From G965267185 sp965267185 (GTDB lineage: Bacteria; Pseudomonadota; Alphaproteobacteria; UBA6615): 64,000 bases of DNA. Position numbers and translations under genes: made by a program. This document shows, one piece after another, positions 33,983 through 42,697 of the stretch (its first letter is position 1; each line of letters opens with the position of its first letter). The stretch lies in the NCBI GenBank assembly GCA_965267185.1, contig OZ253937.1:2418001-2482000 (forward strand). The letters run 5' to 3'. The notes under the pieces are model-generated. The model did no database searches, had not been told where the DNA came from, and was given only the letters and a program-made list of their open reading frames with translations.

Positions 33983-34858
33983 TCAATTCAGGGACGCCGC
34001 CTCAAACATACGCGGCGGCGCAACTATAAAGTCTTGAGCTTCGACCAGCGCAAGTTCGCTCCTACCGAGCTTCGCAGTCTCCTCGAGTAACCCGTAAAGA
34101 GCGCTCGCGGTCCGCGACAGTGCGGGTGCGACCTCAAGGCCTTCGAGCAAAGCCGCACAGAACAGAGCAGCACAGCAATCGCCGGCCCCATGGGGCGACG
34201 TCTCAAACGATAGTTTCGGTGTTGTTACGACCCATGCGTCAGCCGAGGTAACTGCTGCCATCGCCATGTCTGACGGCCCCAAAGCGCTATGGGCCAAACT
34301 GGTCACCAACACAACCGACGTGCGGCGGTCAGAGACCATAAGTTTTCTGGACGCCGCAACGATATCGCCGAGCGGTGCCCCCGTCAGCGCATCCGGCGAA
34401 CTGTCGGTTAGTACGGATAGCTCAAACAGGTTTGGTGTGAGTACGTCAGCAGTTGGCGCGGCGCGCTCGCGCATAAATCGCGGAATGCCGGCGTCGACAT
34501 AGATCGCACCATCGTCGCCCATCACCGGATCGCAACAATAGATCGTGCGACGCCCCTTCGCGCGCACTCGTGCGACGGCATCCAGCATAACATCGCCTGT
34601 CGCAACGTCGCCGAGATAGCCTGACAGAACGCCATCGCAAAGCTCGAGTGCGCCACGGCGATCGAGAGCGTTTATCACATCCGACAGTTCGGCAGCCGGC
34701 ACAACGCTGCCGCCGGTATCCGGGTAGCCAGCATGGTTCGACAACATCACGGTATGAACCGGCCACACTTCGTGGCCCAGCCGTTGCAGCGGCAACACGA
34801 CGCCTGAATTTCCCACATGACCGTAGGCAACGTGCGACTGGATCGAGAGAATGTTCAA
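33983..34858 (-). CDS. pdxY: Pyridoxal kinase PdxY
   Basis: A ribokinase-fold kinase of about 291 residues phosphorylating pyridoxal in B6 salvage. It has NILSIQSHVAYGHVGNSG at the start, DPVMGDDGAIYV, TPNLFELSVLT and the anion-hole/catalytic motif SPHGAGDCCAALFCAALLEG. Relatives begin MNILSIQS, so the TTG at 34858, with GGAG about eleven bases upstream, is preferred over the ATG at 34888 and TTG at 34891, which have no ribosome site. Confidence 0.9.
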   Translation of the reverse strand: MNILSIQSHVAYGHVGNSGVVLPLQRLGHEVWPVHTVMLSNHAGYPDTGGSVVPAAELSDVINALDRRGALELCDGVLSGYLGDVATGDVMLDAVARVRAKGRRTIYCCDPVMGDDGAIYVDAGIPRFMRERAAPTADVLTPNLFELSVLTDSSPDALTGAPLGDIVAASRKLMVSDRRTSVVLVTSLAHSALGPSDMAMAAVTSADAWVVTTPKLSFETSPHGAGDCCAALFCAALLEGLEVAPALSRTASALYGLLEETAKLGRSELALVEAQDFIVAPPRMFEAASLN

Positions 34859-35021
34859 GCGAGTGCCCACTCCAATCGGCGGCGGCATCAATCGTCACAC
34901 ACAAGATTTGGTAGCCAAATGGCGCCGATTGCAAGATTTTGTTTGACCGACGCGAAACCGCATTGATAACAGGAATCCCGTACGAGCCTGGATGCGGAGC
35001 CTACAAATAGACGCCTCAAAA

Positions 35022-35051
35022 GGGTCCGGTGGAAACACCGGGCCCTTTTTT
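35022..35051 (+). terminator. Rho-independent terminator upstream of pdxY
   Basis: A ten-bp stem (35022-35031 with 35036-35045, one G-U pair in the plus-strand RNA) closed by a GAAA tetraloop and followed by six T (35046-35051). On the minus strand the stem has an A-C mismatch and is followed by TTTT. It is therefore best as a plus-strand terminator, although no plus-strand protein gene lies upstream; a small RNA starting after TTGACC/TGATAA-like hexamers near 34945-34970 is possible. Confidence 0.75.
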
Positions 35052-35094
35052 GATGCCCGGACATGAGCTGGGCGAGACAATTTTTGAGGCTCCA

Positions 35095-36210
35095 CAAAGA
35101 AAGAAGGCGCCAGGTGCATGGACGCGGAGCCCGTGACGCCTGACGCCTTCCTGGTCTTTTCAGCGCGGGGATCGCTCCCCTTACTTCTGAGACCTTCGGG
35201 TTAATTCCTCCGTGGCCGAAGCCACAGCGATACCAACCCTCAACACTTGCAAGCCGTTCCGCTTGGAACCGCCTGGTCGTAGGTGACGCACCCCTGGCCG
35301 ATACGTCATCCCCGGCTCCTGGCGGCTGCCGGATGTTCGGATTTTACCCCTCACACCCAGTGGCCCTTACAGAACCTGAGCCCGCAGGAGGCGATCATCC
35401 GCTTCTGCCTGTCTTCCCGCTCCGGTCCGCAAGCGAACCTTCCTGAGTTCCAGGCTACGTCTCGAATTCCCGGCCGGCGAGTGCCCTGGAATTGAAACGC
35501 CGTCTCTTCCTCGACCGGCTCGCATCCGCCGCCGAAGCGGCATCGCGTGCCCGCCATGTCCACCCTTCGAGCCGAAGCTCTCCAGGTGGCCGCGCCGTCG
35601 ACCCGAAGGTCTCCACCGCGAGGAAGAACCGCCAATGCGGCGACTTTCCCCTGCTTCCAGCAACCCTCCTGGAACTGTCACGTCCTCCCGAAGGTGGCCG
35701 TGCCTGCCCCGCGGTCGCCACGCTTGCCGTTCGTATCAGCGCCAATGTCCGAAGACGTGGCTGCCGGGTACGAACCACCCGCCTGGCACGGGTCACCGGA
35801 GGCCGTCTGCGTCGTCGAAACGGTTACCCGCCTCGCTGCGCCCAACGACCCGGCGCAGACGGTCCTTCCGAGGAAAGGGACTCCGAAGAGCCTGCACCGT
35901 CTACCGACTTAACCTGCCGAGCCAACTTCCATCCGTCCGAAAACAGTGGTTGCTTTCTCGACAGACGACCTTTCCCCTTTACCTTGCCGCCCCCTCGGGG
36001 CCGGTTCGGCTCCTCCGAAGAACCGCGAACGGTTGTTTCGGAAGCGGCGAAAAATCTGCCGTCACGCTTGCGCGTGCAGGTAGTATGTTCTGATTCATTG
36101 CCCCTGATGGGCAACTTGAAAAACCCGACTCCGCTAAGTTTTCTGTGCATAAAACGGAACGATGAGCACAGTTCCTCCACAGGTTTTCCACAGATCTGGG
36201 AGAGCAACTT
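35095..36210 (-). ncRNA. Candidate large structured non-coding RNA (class not recognised)
   Basis: About 1.1 kb between pdxY and sdhC has no credible protein gene, but on the minus strand it carries a series of hairpins closed by the RNA-typical C(UUCG)G tetraloop. Perfect stems lie at 35212-35225 (5 bp), 35528-35541 (5 bp), 35569-35580 (4 bp), 35600-35611 (4 bp), 35747-35756 (3 bp) and 35881-35890 (3 bp), with weaker ones near 35684-35697 and 36014-36021. The plus strand shows only one CTTCGG (35194-35199). Other stems include GTTCC/GGAAC near 35257 and CTTCCT/AGGAAG near 36210. A hairpin GAAGGCG/CGCCTTC with TTTCTTT near 35094-35150 could end the transcript. Motifs of RNase P, tmRNA, SRP and 6S RNA were looked for and not found. 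Boundaries are approximate. Confidence 0.45.
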
Positions 36211-36404
36211 CCTCGTATGAAGATAGGAAGTATTTTAACAGCCCGCGAACCTGCAGGTTTCCAAGCGCCGCAATTGACGAACACCATTCCCCGGTCTAAA
36301 CCATTTTCGCTCGCCGACACTGGCTGTTCAGCTGGTCCGCTCCCCTCTTTTTTGCTTGGTCATAGCGGCATCGTCGGTCGATGAAGGCATTGGAGATCTA
36401 GGTC

Positions 36405-36800
36405 ATGGCGACTGATAACCGTCCCCTGTCACCGCATATGCAAATCTACAGGCCGCAGCTTACATCTATGCTGTCGATCCTTCACCGCATCACCGGCGTC
36501 GCGCTGGCGATCGGTACGTTGCTGTTGGTGTGGTGGCTCATTGCAGCGGCGACCGGACCCGATGCATTCGATACCGCGCAGAGTTTTATCGGCTCGATCC
36601 TGGGCCGTCTGCTGCTGCTCGGCTGGACGTTTGCGTTGTTCTACCACCTGGGGAACGGCATTCGGCACTTGGCGTGGGATAGCGGCCGCGGGTTCGAACT
36701 CAGCACGGCCTATACGACCGGATGGCTGGTTGTGATTGCCGCGATCGTTCTAACGGTTGCGAGTTGGGTCGGCGGCTACGCCGCTCTGGGGGGTGTCTAA
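36405..36800 (+). CDS. sdhC: Succinate dehydrogenase cytochrome b556 subunit
   Basis: A 131-residue membrane anchor of complex II. It begins with the family motif RPLSPHMQIYRPQLTSMLSILHRITG, where the Ser and Arg contribute to the quinone site, and has three transmembrane helices. The heme-ligand His is in ALFYHLGNGIRHLAWD. It opens the sdhCDAB operon; GGAG lies about ten bases before the ATG. Confidence 0.96.
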   Translation: MATDNRPLSPHMQIYRPQLTSMLSILHRITGVALAIGTLLLVWWLIAAATGPDAFDTAQSFIGSILGRLLLLGWTFALFYHLGNGIRHLAWDSGRGFELSTAYTTGWLVVIAAIVLTVASWVGGYAALGGV

Positions 36801-36801
36801 A

Positions 36802-37185
36802 ATGAGCTTGCGATCTCCGCTTGGCCGCGCGCGCGGGCTCGGCTCCGCAAAGTCGGGCACTCAACACTGGTGGGCCCAGCGGCTCACCGCGATTGCGCTC
36901 GTGCCGCTGACCATATGGTTCGTGATCTCCATGGTCGCCGCGACCGGGGGCGACTATGCCAGTGCGCGGGCCTTTATCGGCAGTCCGGTCACCGCTGTAC
37001 TGCTTATTCTCCTCATCGTAGCGACCTTTCACCACGCTCAGCTAGGTTTACAGGTTGTCATAGAGGACTACGTGCACACGAAGTCGGTTGAAATCGCACT
37101 GCTGCTTATCGTCAAGGGGGCCGCCATCGTGCTCGCCCTGGCAGCGATCTTCGCCGTGCTCTCGATTGCCTTTGGAGGTGCGTAA
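36802..37185 (+). CDS. sdhD: Succinate dehydrogenase hydrophobic membrane anchor subunit
   Basis: A 127-residue second anchor of complex II. It starts MSLRSPLGRARGLGSAKSG, with HWWAQRLTAIALVPLTIWF in helix I and the heme/quinone region TFHHAQLGLQVVIEDYVH. Three helices are visible. The ATG at 36802 is one base after the sdhC stop, and the gene overlaps sdhA by one base; a 15-codon upstream extension inside sdhC is rejected. Confidence 0.95.
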   Translation: MSLRSPLGRARGLGSAKSGTQHWWAQRLTAIALVPLTIWFVISMVAATGGDYASARAFIGSPVTAVLLILLIVATFHHAQLGLQVVIEDYVHTKSVEIALLLIVKGAAIVLALAAIFAVLSIAFGGA

Positions 37186-38981
37186 TGGCGACGAACGGAA
37201 GCTATGAAGTTATCGATCATGACTACGATGTCGTGGTTGTCGGAGCTGGTGGCGCCGGGCTGCGCGCGACGTTCGGCATGGCCAATAAAGGCCTGAAAAC
37301 AGCCTGTATAACCAAGGTCTTCCCAACCCGCTCCCATACGGTGGCTGCACAAGGTGGCATATCGGCGGCGCTGGGCAATATGGGCGAGGACGATTGGCGC
37401 TGGCACATGTACGACACGGTCAAGGGAGCCGACTGGCTCGGCGACCAAGACGCAATCGAGTACATGGTGCGCGAAGCGATTCCGGCGATTATCGAACTGG
37501 AACATCAGGGCGTTCCGTTTAGCCGCACCGAGGAAGGCAAGATTTATCAGCGCCCCTTCGGCGGCATGACGACCAACTATGGCGAGGGGACAGCGCAACG
37601 CACTTGCGCTGCCGCCGACCGGACCGGCCACGCCATACTGCATACGCTTTATCAGCAATCGCTGAGGTTCGACGCGGAATTCTTTATCGAGTACTTCGCC
37701 CTCGACCTGATCATGGACGAGGATGGCGCGTGCCGCGGTGTAATGGCCTGGAACCTCGATGACGGCACCATTCATCGGTTCCGCGCGCATCAAACAGTGT
37801 TGGCCACAGGCGGCTATGGCCGCGCCTACTTTTCATGCACGGGCGCCCACACCCAAACCGGCGATGGCGTCGCAATGGCAGCACGCGCCGGCGCGCCGCT
37901 GCAGGACATGGAGTTCGTGCAGTTCCACCCCACCGGCATCTACGGCGCCGGCTGCCTGATTACCGAAGGCTCGCGCGGCGAGGGCGGCTATTTGACGAAC
38001 TCCGAGGGCGAGCGGTTCATGGAGCGCTACGCACCATCCGCGAAGGATCTCGCCAGCCGTGACGTGGTCAGCCGCTCGATGACCATCGAAATGCGCGAAG
38101 GCCGCGGAGTCGGCGAAAACGCCGATCATATCCACTTGCATCTCGAGCATCTCGATGCCGACGTGATCAATCAACGTTTGCCGGGGATCGCCGAGACCGC
38201 ACGGATCTTCTCCGGGGTCGACATCACCAAGGAACCGATCCCGGTGCTGCCGACCTGCCACTACAATATGGGTGGTATCCCGACCAATTATCACGGCGAA
38301 GCGGTCACTTTGGAAAACGGCGACCCGCATACGCAAATCTCTGGCCTGATGTCGATCGGCGAAGCCGCTTGCGTTTCGGTACACGGCGCGAACCGCCTCG
38401 GTTCCAACTCGTTGCTCGACTTAGTGGTGTTCGGCCGCGCCGCCGCCAATCGCGCCGCCGAGACCGTTACACCCGGCGAAACGCATAAGCCGTTGCCACC
38501 GGACGCCGGTGACAAGGCGTTGGCCCGTCTCGACAAGCTGCGCCATGCCAAGGGCGGAACGCCGACATCGAACCTGCGCCTGCAGATGCAGCGAACCATG
38601 CAAGATCATTGTGCGGTTTTCCGCACCGGCGAGGTTTTGCAGGAAGGCGTCGACAAGCTCGACAATATCTGGGGCGGCTTGGACGACTTGCAGGTGTCGG
38701 ACCGTTCGATGATCTGGAACTCCGACCTGGTCGAGACTTTGGAGCTCGACAACTTGATGACTCAGGCTGTCGCCACCCTGAACTCGGCGGTAAACCGCAC
38801 CGAAAGCCGCGGCGCCCATGCGCGCGAGGACTATACCGAACGCGACGATGAGAATTGGATGAAGCACACCCTGTGCTGGGTCGACGACAACGGTAAAACC
38901 CGGATCGATTATCGCCCAGTTGTCATGCAACCGCTGACCAACGAAGTACAAAGTTTCCCGCCGAAAGCACGCGTTTACTAG
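37185..38981 (+). CDS. sdhA: Succinate dehydrogenase flavoprotein subunit
   Basis: The 598-residue catalytic subunit with covalent FAD. The dinucleotide site is VVVGAGGAGLRATFG; the FAD-linking His lies in TRSHTVAAQGGISAALGN; the active-site segment is RGEGGYLTNSEGERFMERY, and HGANRLGSNSLLDLVVFGRAA is the C-terminal FAD contact. It oxidises succinate to fumarate in the cytoplasm at the inner membrane. Translationally coupled to sdhD (TAATG). Confidence 0.98.
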   Translation: MATNGSYEVIDHDYDVVVVGAGGAGLRATFGMANKGLKTACITKVFPTRSHTVAAQGGISAALGNMGEDDWRWHMYDTVKGADWLGDQDAIEYMVREAIPAIIELEHQGVPFSRTEEGKIYQRPFGGMTTNYGEGTAQRTCAAADRTGHAILHTLYQQSLRFDAEFFIEYFALDLIMDEDGACRGVMAWNLDDGTIHRFRAHQTVLATGGYGRAYFSCTGAHTQTGDGVAMAARAGAPLQDMEFVQFHPTGIYGAGCLITEGSRGEGGYLTNSEGERFMERYAPSAKDLASRDVVSRSMTIEMREGRGVGENADHIHLHLEHLDADVINQRLPGIAETARIFSGVDITKEPIPVLPTCHYNMGGIPTNYHGEAVTLENGDPHTQISGLMSIGEAACVSVHGANRLGSNSLLDLVVFGRAAANRAAETVTPGETHKPLPPDAGDKALARLDKLRHAKGGTPTSNLRLQMQRTMQDHCAVFRTGEVLQEGVDKLDNIWGGLDDLQVSDRSMIWNSDLVETLELDNLMTQAVATLNSAVNRTESRGAHAREDYTERDDENWMKHTLCWVDDNGKTRIDYRPVVMQPLTNEVQSFPPKARVY

Positions 38982-39029
38982 GCAGATTGCCGATTTACGG
39001 CGCGCCCGGCGACAGAGGACCGATCTTTC

Positions 39030-39809
39030 ATGGCTGATTTCGCATTACCCGCAAACTCGAAGGTCAAAACCGGCAAGACTTGGCCGAAGCCCGAAGGCGC
39101 CAGCAACACACGCACCTTCAAGGTTTACCGCTGGTCGCCCGACGACGAAGAAAACCCGCAAGTCGACACCTACACCGTCGACATGGATTCATGCGGGCCG
39201 ATGGTTCTCGACGCGCTAATCAAGATCAAAAACGAGATCGATCCGACGCTGACGTTCCGCCGCTCCTGCCGTGAAGGGGTGTGCGGCTCGTGCGCCATGA
39301 ACATCGATGGCACCAATACGTTGGCCTGCACCAGCTATACGTCCGAAGTGAAGGGCGATGTGAAGATCTACCCGCTGCCGCACCAGCCAGTGGTGAAAGA
39401 CTTGGTGCCCGACCTGACCCATTTCTTTGCCCAGTACCGGGACATCGAGCCCTGGCTGAAAACTGACAGTCAACCGCCCGAGCGCGAACGTTTGCAGTCG
39501 GTCGAAGACCGGGAAAAGCTCGACGGGCTGTACGAATGCATTCTGTGTGCCTGTTGCTCCACGTCATGTCCGAGCTATTGGTGGAATTCCGACCGTTATC
39601 TCGGCCCGGCGATCCTGCTCCAGGCCTATCGGTGGCTGGCCGACAGCCGCGACGAATCGACCGGGGAACGGCTCGACCAGTTGGAGGACCCGTTCCGGCT
39701 CTATCGCTGTCACACCATCATGAACTGCGCCAAAACCTGCCCGAAAAGTCTCAATCCGGCGAAGGCGATCGCCGAGATCAAGAAAATGATGCTGGAGCGG
39801 CAAATTTGA
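39030..39809 (+). CDS. sdhB: Succinate dehydrogenase iron-sulfur subunit
   Basis: A 259-residue electron-transfer subunit. The [2Fe-2S] ligands are in SCREGVCGSCAMN and a later Cys (TLACTS); the [4Fe-4S] and [3Fe-4S] ligands are in CILCACCSTSCPSYWWN and CHTIMNCAKTCPKSLNP. Electrons pass from SdhA to the quinone site in SdhCD. It ends shortly before a strong terminator, which closes the operon. Confidence 0.97.
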   Translation: MADFALPANSKVKTGKTWPKPEGASNTRTFKVYRWSPDDEENPQVDTYTVDMDSCGPMVLDALIKIKNEIDPTLTFRRSCREGVCGSCAMNIDGTNTLACTSYTSEVKGDVKIYPLPHQPVVKDLVPDLTHFFAQYRDIEPWLKTDSQPPERERLQSVEDREKLDGLYECILCACCSTSCPSYWWNSDRYLGPAILLQAYRWLADSRDESTGERLDQLEDPFRLYRCHTIMNCAKTCPKSLNPAKAIAEIKKMMLERQI

Positions 39810-39837
39810 ATTCGAGAACCAAGAGTTCTCTTTGACG

Positions 39838-39869
39838 AAAGGGCCGCCGGAGCTTCCAGCGGCCCTTTT
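39838..39869 (+). terminator. Terminator after sdhCDAB
   Basis: AAAGGGCCGC (39838-39847) pairs perfectly with GCGGCCCTTT (39859-39868) around an eleven-base loop, with a short T run at 39866-39869. It begins 29 bases after the sdhB stop. A smaller GAGAAC/GTTCTC hairpin precedes it. Confidence 0.8.
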
Positions 39870-39913
39870 GTTATGCAGGGTTGGGCCCTCTGCGGCTTGG
39901 AAAGGACAAAACC

Positions 39914-40528
39914 ATGTATATCCGCGAGGTATTCGACGAGACCGATCTCGATCGCCTGCACGGTCTGATCGAGGCATACAGTTTCGGCATGCTGATCAAC
40001 AATGACGACACGGGTCCGTTCGTGTCGCACCTGCCGTTCATGCTCGACCGGACAGACGGGCCGAACGGTACGCTGCACTTTCACATGGCGCGTGCCAATC
40101 CCCAGTGGCAGAACTTTGACGGCGAGGTGTTGGCGCTGTTCCGCGGCCCCCACAGCTACATTTCACCGACATGGTATGAGCCCCTCAAACCGGCCGTCCC
40201 GACGTGGAACTACGCCGTGGTCCACGCCTATGGCAGACCGCGGCGCATCGAAGATCCAGCGGCGCTACACGCGCACCAAGAACGGCTGGCCACCATGCAC
40301 GAAACCGGCCGGTCGCCGGCGTGGCAAATGTCCGATCAGCCCGACAAGTATATCGAGGGCATGCTGAAGGGAATCGTTGCTTTCGAAATCCCCATATCCC
40401 GGCTTCATGGCAAATTCAAAATGAGCCAGGACCGTTCCTCTGCCGACCAAACTCGGGTTGCTGACGCGCTTGGTGACAGCGGTACGGAAGACGGCGCTGC
40501 ATTGGCGCGGCTTATGCGGCAGCGGTAG
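39914..40528 (+). CDS. FMN-binding negative transcriptional regulator, PaiB family
   Basis: A 204-residue split-barrel protein. MYIREVFDETDLDRLHGLI at the start, SHLPFMLDR, FRGPHSYISPTWYEP and PTWNYAVVHAYG match PaiB, and the tail has ISRLHGKFKMSQDR. Bacillus PaiB acts in control of protease and sporulation genes; most homologues are uncharacterised and may bind flavin. The ATG at 39914 has GGAAAGGA upstream and is preferred to 39881. Separated from the sdh operon by the terminator. Confidence 0.9.
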   Translation: MYIREVFDETDLDRLHGLIEAYSFGMLINNDDTGPFVSHLPFMLDRTDGPNGTLHFHMARANPQWQNFDGEVLALFRGPHSYISPTWYEPLKPAVPTWNYAVVHAYGRPRRIEDPAALHAHQERLATMHETGRSPAWQMSDQPDKYIEGMLKGIVAFEIPISRLHGKFKMSQDRSSADQTRVADALGDSGTEDGAALARLMRQR

Positions 40529-40543
40529 CCAGGTTCACCGAAG

Positions 40544-40891
40544 CTACTTTACGCGCCGCAGCCGCGGCGGTGGTTTTTGCGACCCGTTGGTCGGGCCAGC
40601 GCCGCGGCCACCGCCTTTACCGCCCCGCAGCAAACGATAAAGATAAAACACGCCGACGGTAATGATGATGGCGCCTGCCAGATGCAACCCGAGGCGCACC
40701 GCCAAAACGTTAAAATCGAGGGGCTGCGGACCGCCGAGAGCGAGAATGAAGATGAATATCGCTGCCCCCCACATGAAACCGTATTTGAGGGCCCGCCACA
40801 GGGTTTGCGAATACACGCCCAAGAGGATGTAACCGGCCAGCGCAAACGGATTCGAGGCGAGTTCAATCGCCGTTGTGAGAAGTTCCAGCAC
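40544..40891 (-). CDS. Small integral membrane protein, unknown
   Basis: A 115-residue protein with about three hydrophobic helices (NPFALAGYILLGVYSQTLW, MWGAAIFIFILALGG, LGLHLAGAIIITVGVFYLY) and a basic Gly-rich tail. The GTG start follows GAGGGG closely. It is seven bases after the DUF6494 gene, so the pair is likely co-expressed. No family recognised. Confidence 0.7.
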   Translation of the reverse strand: MLELLTTAIELASNPFALAGYILLGVYSQTLWRALKYGFMWGAAIFIFILALGGPQPLDFNVLAVRLGLHLAGAIIITVGVFYLYRLLRGGKGGGRGAGPTNGSQKPPPRLRRVK

Positions 40892-40897
40892 GACCCC

Positions 40898-41110
40898 TCA
40901 ATCCTGCGTGGTGTTCAAAGTGCCGCTGACCTTATGGCTGAGGCCGACGGCATCGACGGTCAGCGTCGCCGATACGGCGATCCCGTCACCTTCCTTGATG
41001 CGGCCCTCCGCCACGGCGGCACGTATCGCGTCATCTATCGCCTGATGGCTCGAAACGCCGAATTCCTTAAGAAACCGGCGGATTGTCGAATTGAGGGTTT
41101 CGTCGCCCAT
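40898..41110 (-). CDS. DUF6494 family small protein
   Basis: A 70-residue soluble protein with the DUF6494 pattern: NSTIRRFLKEFGVSSHQAIDDAIRAAV and a C-terminal beta segment VSATLTVDAVGLSHKVSGTL. Function unknown. It heads a two-gene unit with the small membrane protein and is divergent from the PhyH gene. Confidence 0.82.
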   Translation of the reverse strand: MGDETLNSTIRRFLKEFGVSSHQAIDDAIRAAVAEGRIKEGDGIAVSATLTVDAVGLSHKVSGTLNTTQD

Positions 41111-41257
41111 AAGCCCATTCCTACGATTGTCGCAGCGAGCTTAGGGTATCGACTCGTCGCGGGCCAACGCCTCAATCGAGCATGCTCGCAGACATCCGCT
41201 AGGTTGGGTATAATCGGAGCCAACGCCAACAAACGCCCCATCAAATGGGGGAACGCC

Positions 41258-42061
41258 ATGAAACTGACCAGCGAACAACTCGCGGAATTCGACCGGGAAG
41301 GATGGGTCTTTCTGCCGGACGTCTTTTCCCAAGACGAAATCGATGTGCTGACGGGCGAAGTGCCGAAGATCTTCGCCATGCGCCGTAAGGAAGTTTGGCG
41401 CGAGAGCGACGGCGAGGCGGTACGCACGGCTTTCGCGGCGCACACCTACAACGAAGCCTTCCGGCGCCTTGGCGCCCACCCCCGGCTCCTTGAGCCGGTG
41501 ATGCAGCTGGTCGATGGACCGGTTTACATGCATCAGTTCAAAATAAACGGCAAAGCCGCGTTCGATGGCGATGTATGGCAATGGCACCAGGACTACGGCA
41601 CCTGGGCACGCGACGATTTGATGCCCGAACCGCGCGCCATGAACATCGCTCTATTCCTGGAAGATGTCACCGAGTTCAATGGCGCGCTGATGTTCATACC
41701 GCGCAGCCACAAGTCTGGCGTGATCGAGGCAGGCCACGACACATTGACCACCTCCTACCCGCTATGGACCCTCGATAAGGAAACCGTCACGCGCTTGGCC
41801 AACGAGGGCGGCATGGTCGCGCCCAAGGGCAAGGCCGGTTCGGTTCTGCTTTTTCACTCGAACCTGGTGCATGCCTCGCCGGGCAATATCAGCCCGTGGG
41901 ACCGCACGATCGTCTATCTGAGCCTGTGCCACGTCGACAACCACATTCGCCAGTTCAAGCGTGACGAATGGATCGCCCATCGCGATTTCACACCGATCGA
42001 GCCGCTCGCCGACGATTGCTTGCTCGAACTGGCGCGCAACGGCGCCGCCGCAGCGGAGTAA
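41258..42061 (+). CDS. Phytanoyl-CoA dioxygenase (PhyH) family protein
   Basis: A 267-residue Fe(II)/2-oxoglutarate-dependent oxygenase. The metal triad is H110-x-D112 in WQWHQDYGTW and a distal His (probably His205 in LLFHSNLVHASPGN); Arg216 in DRTIVYL would bind 2-oxoglutarate. The fold is related to ectoine hydroxylase, but no ectoine genes are nearby and the substrate is unknown. The ATG at 41258 has a GGGG-containing site upstream; the long frame starting at 40577 is a shadow over the DUF6494 pair. Confidence 0.88.
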   Translation: MKLTSEQLAEFDREGWVFLPDVFSQDEIDVLTGEVPKIFAMRRKEVWRESDGEAVRTAFAAHTYNEAFRRLGAHPRLLEPVMQLVDGPVYMHQFKINGKAAFDGDVWQWHQDYGTWARDDLMPEPRAMNIALFLEDVTEFNGALMFIPRSHKSGVIEAGHDTLTTSYPLWTLDKETVTRLANEGGMVAPKGKAGSVLLFHSNLVHASPGNISPWDRTIVYLSLCHVDNHIRQFKRDEWIAHRDFTPIEPLADDCLLELARNGAAAAE

Positions 42062-42067
42062 ACGACG

Positions 42068-42625
42068 CTATTTCTTGAACGGCGGGCGTTCGAGATTGTC
42101 CTCTATGGGGACGTGGAGCGTGGTGCAAAACGTGCCGATGAGCTGGTAGTAGCCAACCATCACCGTCAAATCGACGAGCCCTTGGTCGCCGAGCGAGGCG
42201 CGGATTTCGTCGACCAGCGCATCGTCGACGGCTTCGTTGTTGGCCACCAGCCGTGCAAACTTAAGCGCCGGTCCTGTTGGGGCGGGCAGCGCCTCCGCCG
42301 CCGGCGTGCCGACCGCATCGCGCATATCGTCGGGCATCCGATGGATGTGGTGGCACCATTCGTAGAAATTGCCGACCTCCTGCGAAACGGTGCAAATAAC
42401 CATTTCGCGTAACACCTCGTCGAGCACGCTGTGGAAACGTACATGTTCGCCGACCGATGCCACCGCCTGAAGCGCGCCGGGGCTGTGGCCCATCATGGCG
42501 AACAGGTCGGCCATGTAAGTTAGCTTACGGGTTTCCATGATGTGGTCGTAGATTTCGACCTGATCGGCGGGAAACGCCTCGCGCGACACGCTGGAGACGC
42601 GGGCGGTTTCAATATAATTGGTCAT
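42068..42625 (-). CDS. Carboxymuconolactone decarboxylase / AhpD-like family protein
   Basis: A 185-residue all-helical protein. HSPGALQAVASVGEHVRFHSVLDEVLRE, MVICTVSQEVGNFYEWCHHIH and LVDLTVMVGYYQLIGTF fit the CMD fold, with the EW-x-x-H pattern. It lacks an AhpD CxxC, so peroxidase activity is doubtful. A GGGAGGAG ribosome site precedes the ATG at 42625; the longer frame to 43246 overlaps the neighbouring gene and is a shadow. Convergent with PhyH. Confidence 0.87.
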   Translation of the reverse strand: MTNYIETARVSSVSREAFPADQVEIYDHIMETRKLTYMADLFAMMGHSPGALQAVASVGEHVRFHSVLDEVLREMVICTVSQEVGNFYEWCHHIHRMPDDMRDAVGTPAAEALPAPTGPALKFARLVANNEAVDDALVDEIRASLGDQGLVDLTVMVGYYQLIGTFCTTLHVPIEDNLERPPFKK

Positions 42626-42697
42626 CGGCACTCCTCCCTGCACGCCAAGCGGCGTAATATGGCTCACAGAATAGCGGCAAATGGGGACCAACGCGCC

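Noticed and set aside
36165..36200. Replication origin suggested by repeated TGTGGA (minus strand) near 36165-36195
   Set aside because: The copies deviate from the DnaA box, no AT-rich unwinding element or origin genes (dnaA, dnaN, hemE) are present.
35492..36220. Open frame of 242 codons on the plus strand in the pdxY-sdhC gap
   Set aside because: Composition is Arg/Ser/Pro-rich with no domain, there is no ribosome site, and overlapping frames of similar length exist on both strands. It coincides with the UUCG-hairpin region.
35367..36320. Several short minus-strand frames in the same gap (104-127 codons)
   Set aside because: They are in different frames, broken, and their repeated SSE/GSSE residues simply reflect the UUCGGAG hairpins.
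34892..36404. RNase P RNA, tmRNA or rRNA fragment
   Set aside because: No GAGGAAAGTC-type P4 segment followed by its 3' partner, no tag-peptide frame or T-arm, and no rRNA landmark could be found.
40577..41257. Long in-frame extension of the PhyH gene to 40577
   Set aside because: It runs antisense across the DUF6494 gene and the small membrane protein, and family members start at the ATG at 41258.
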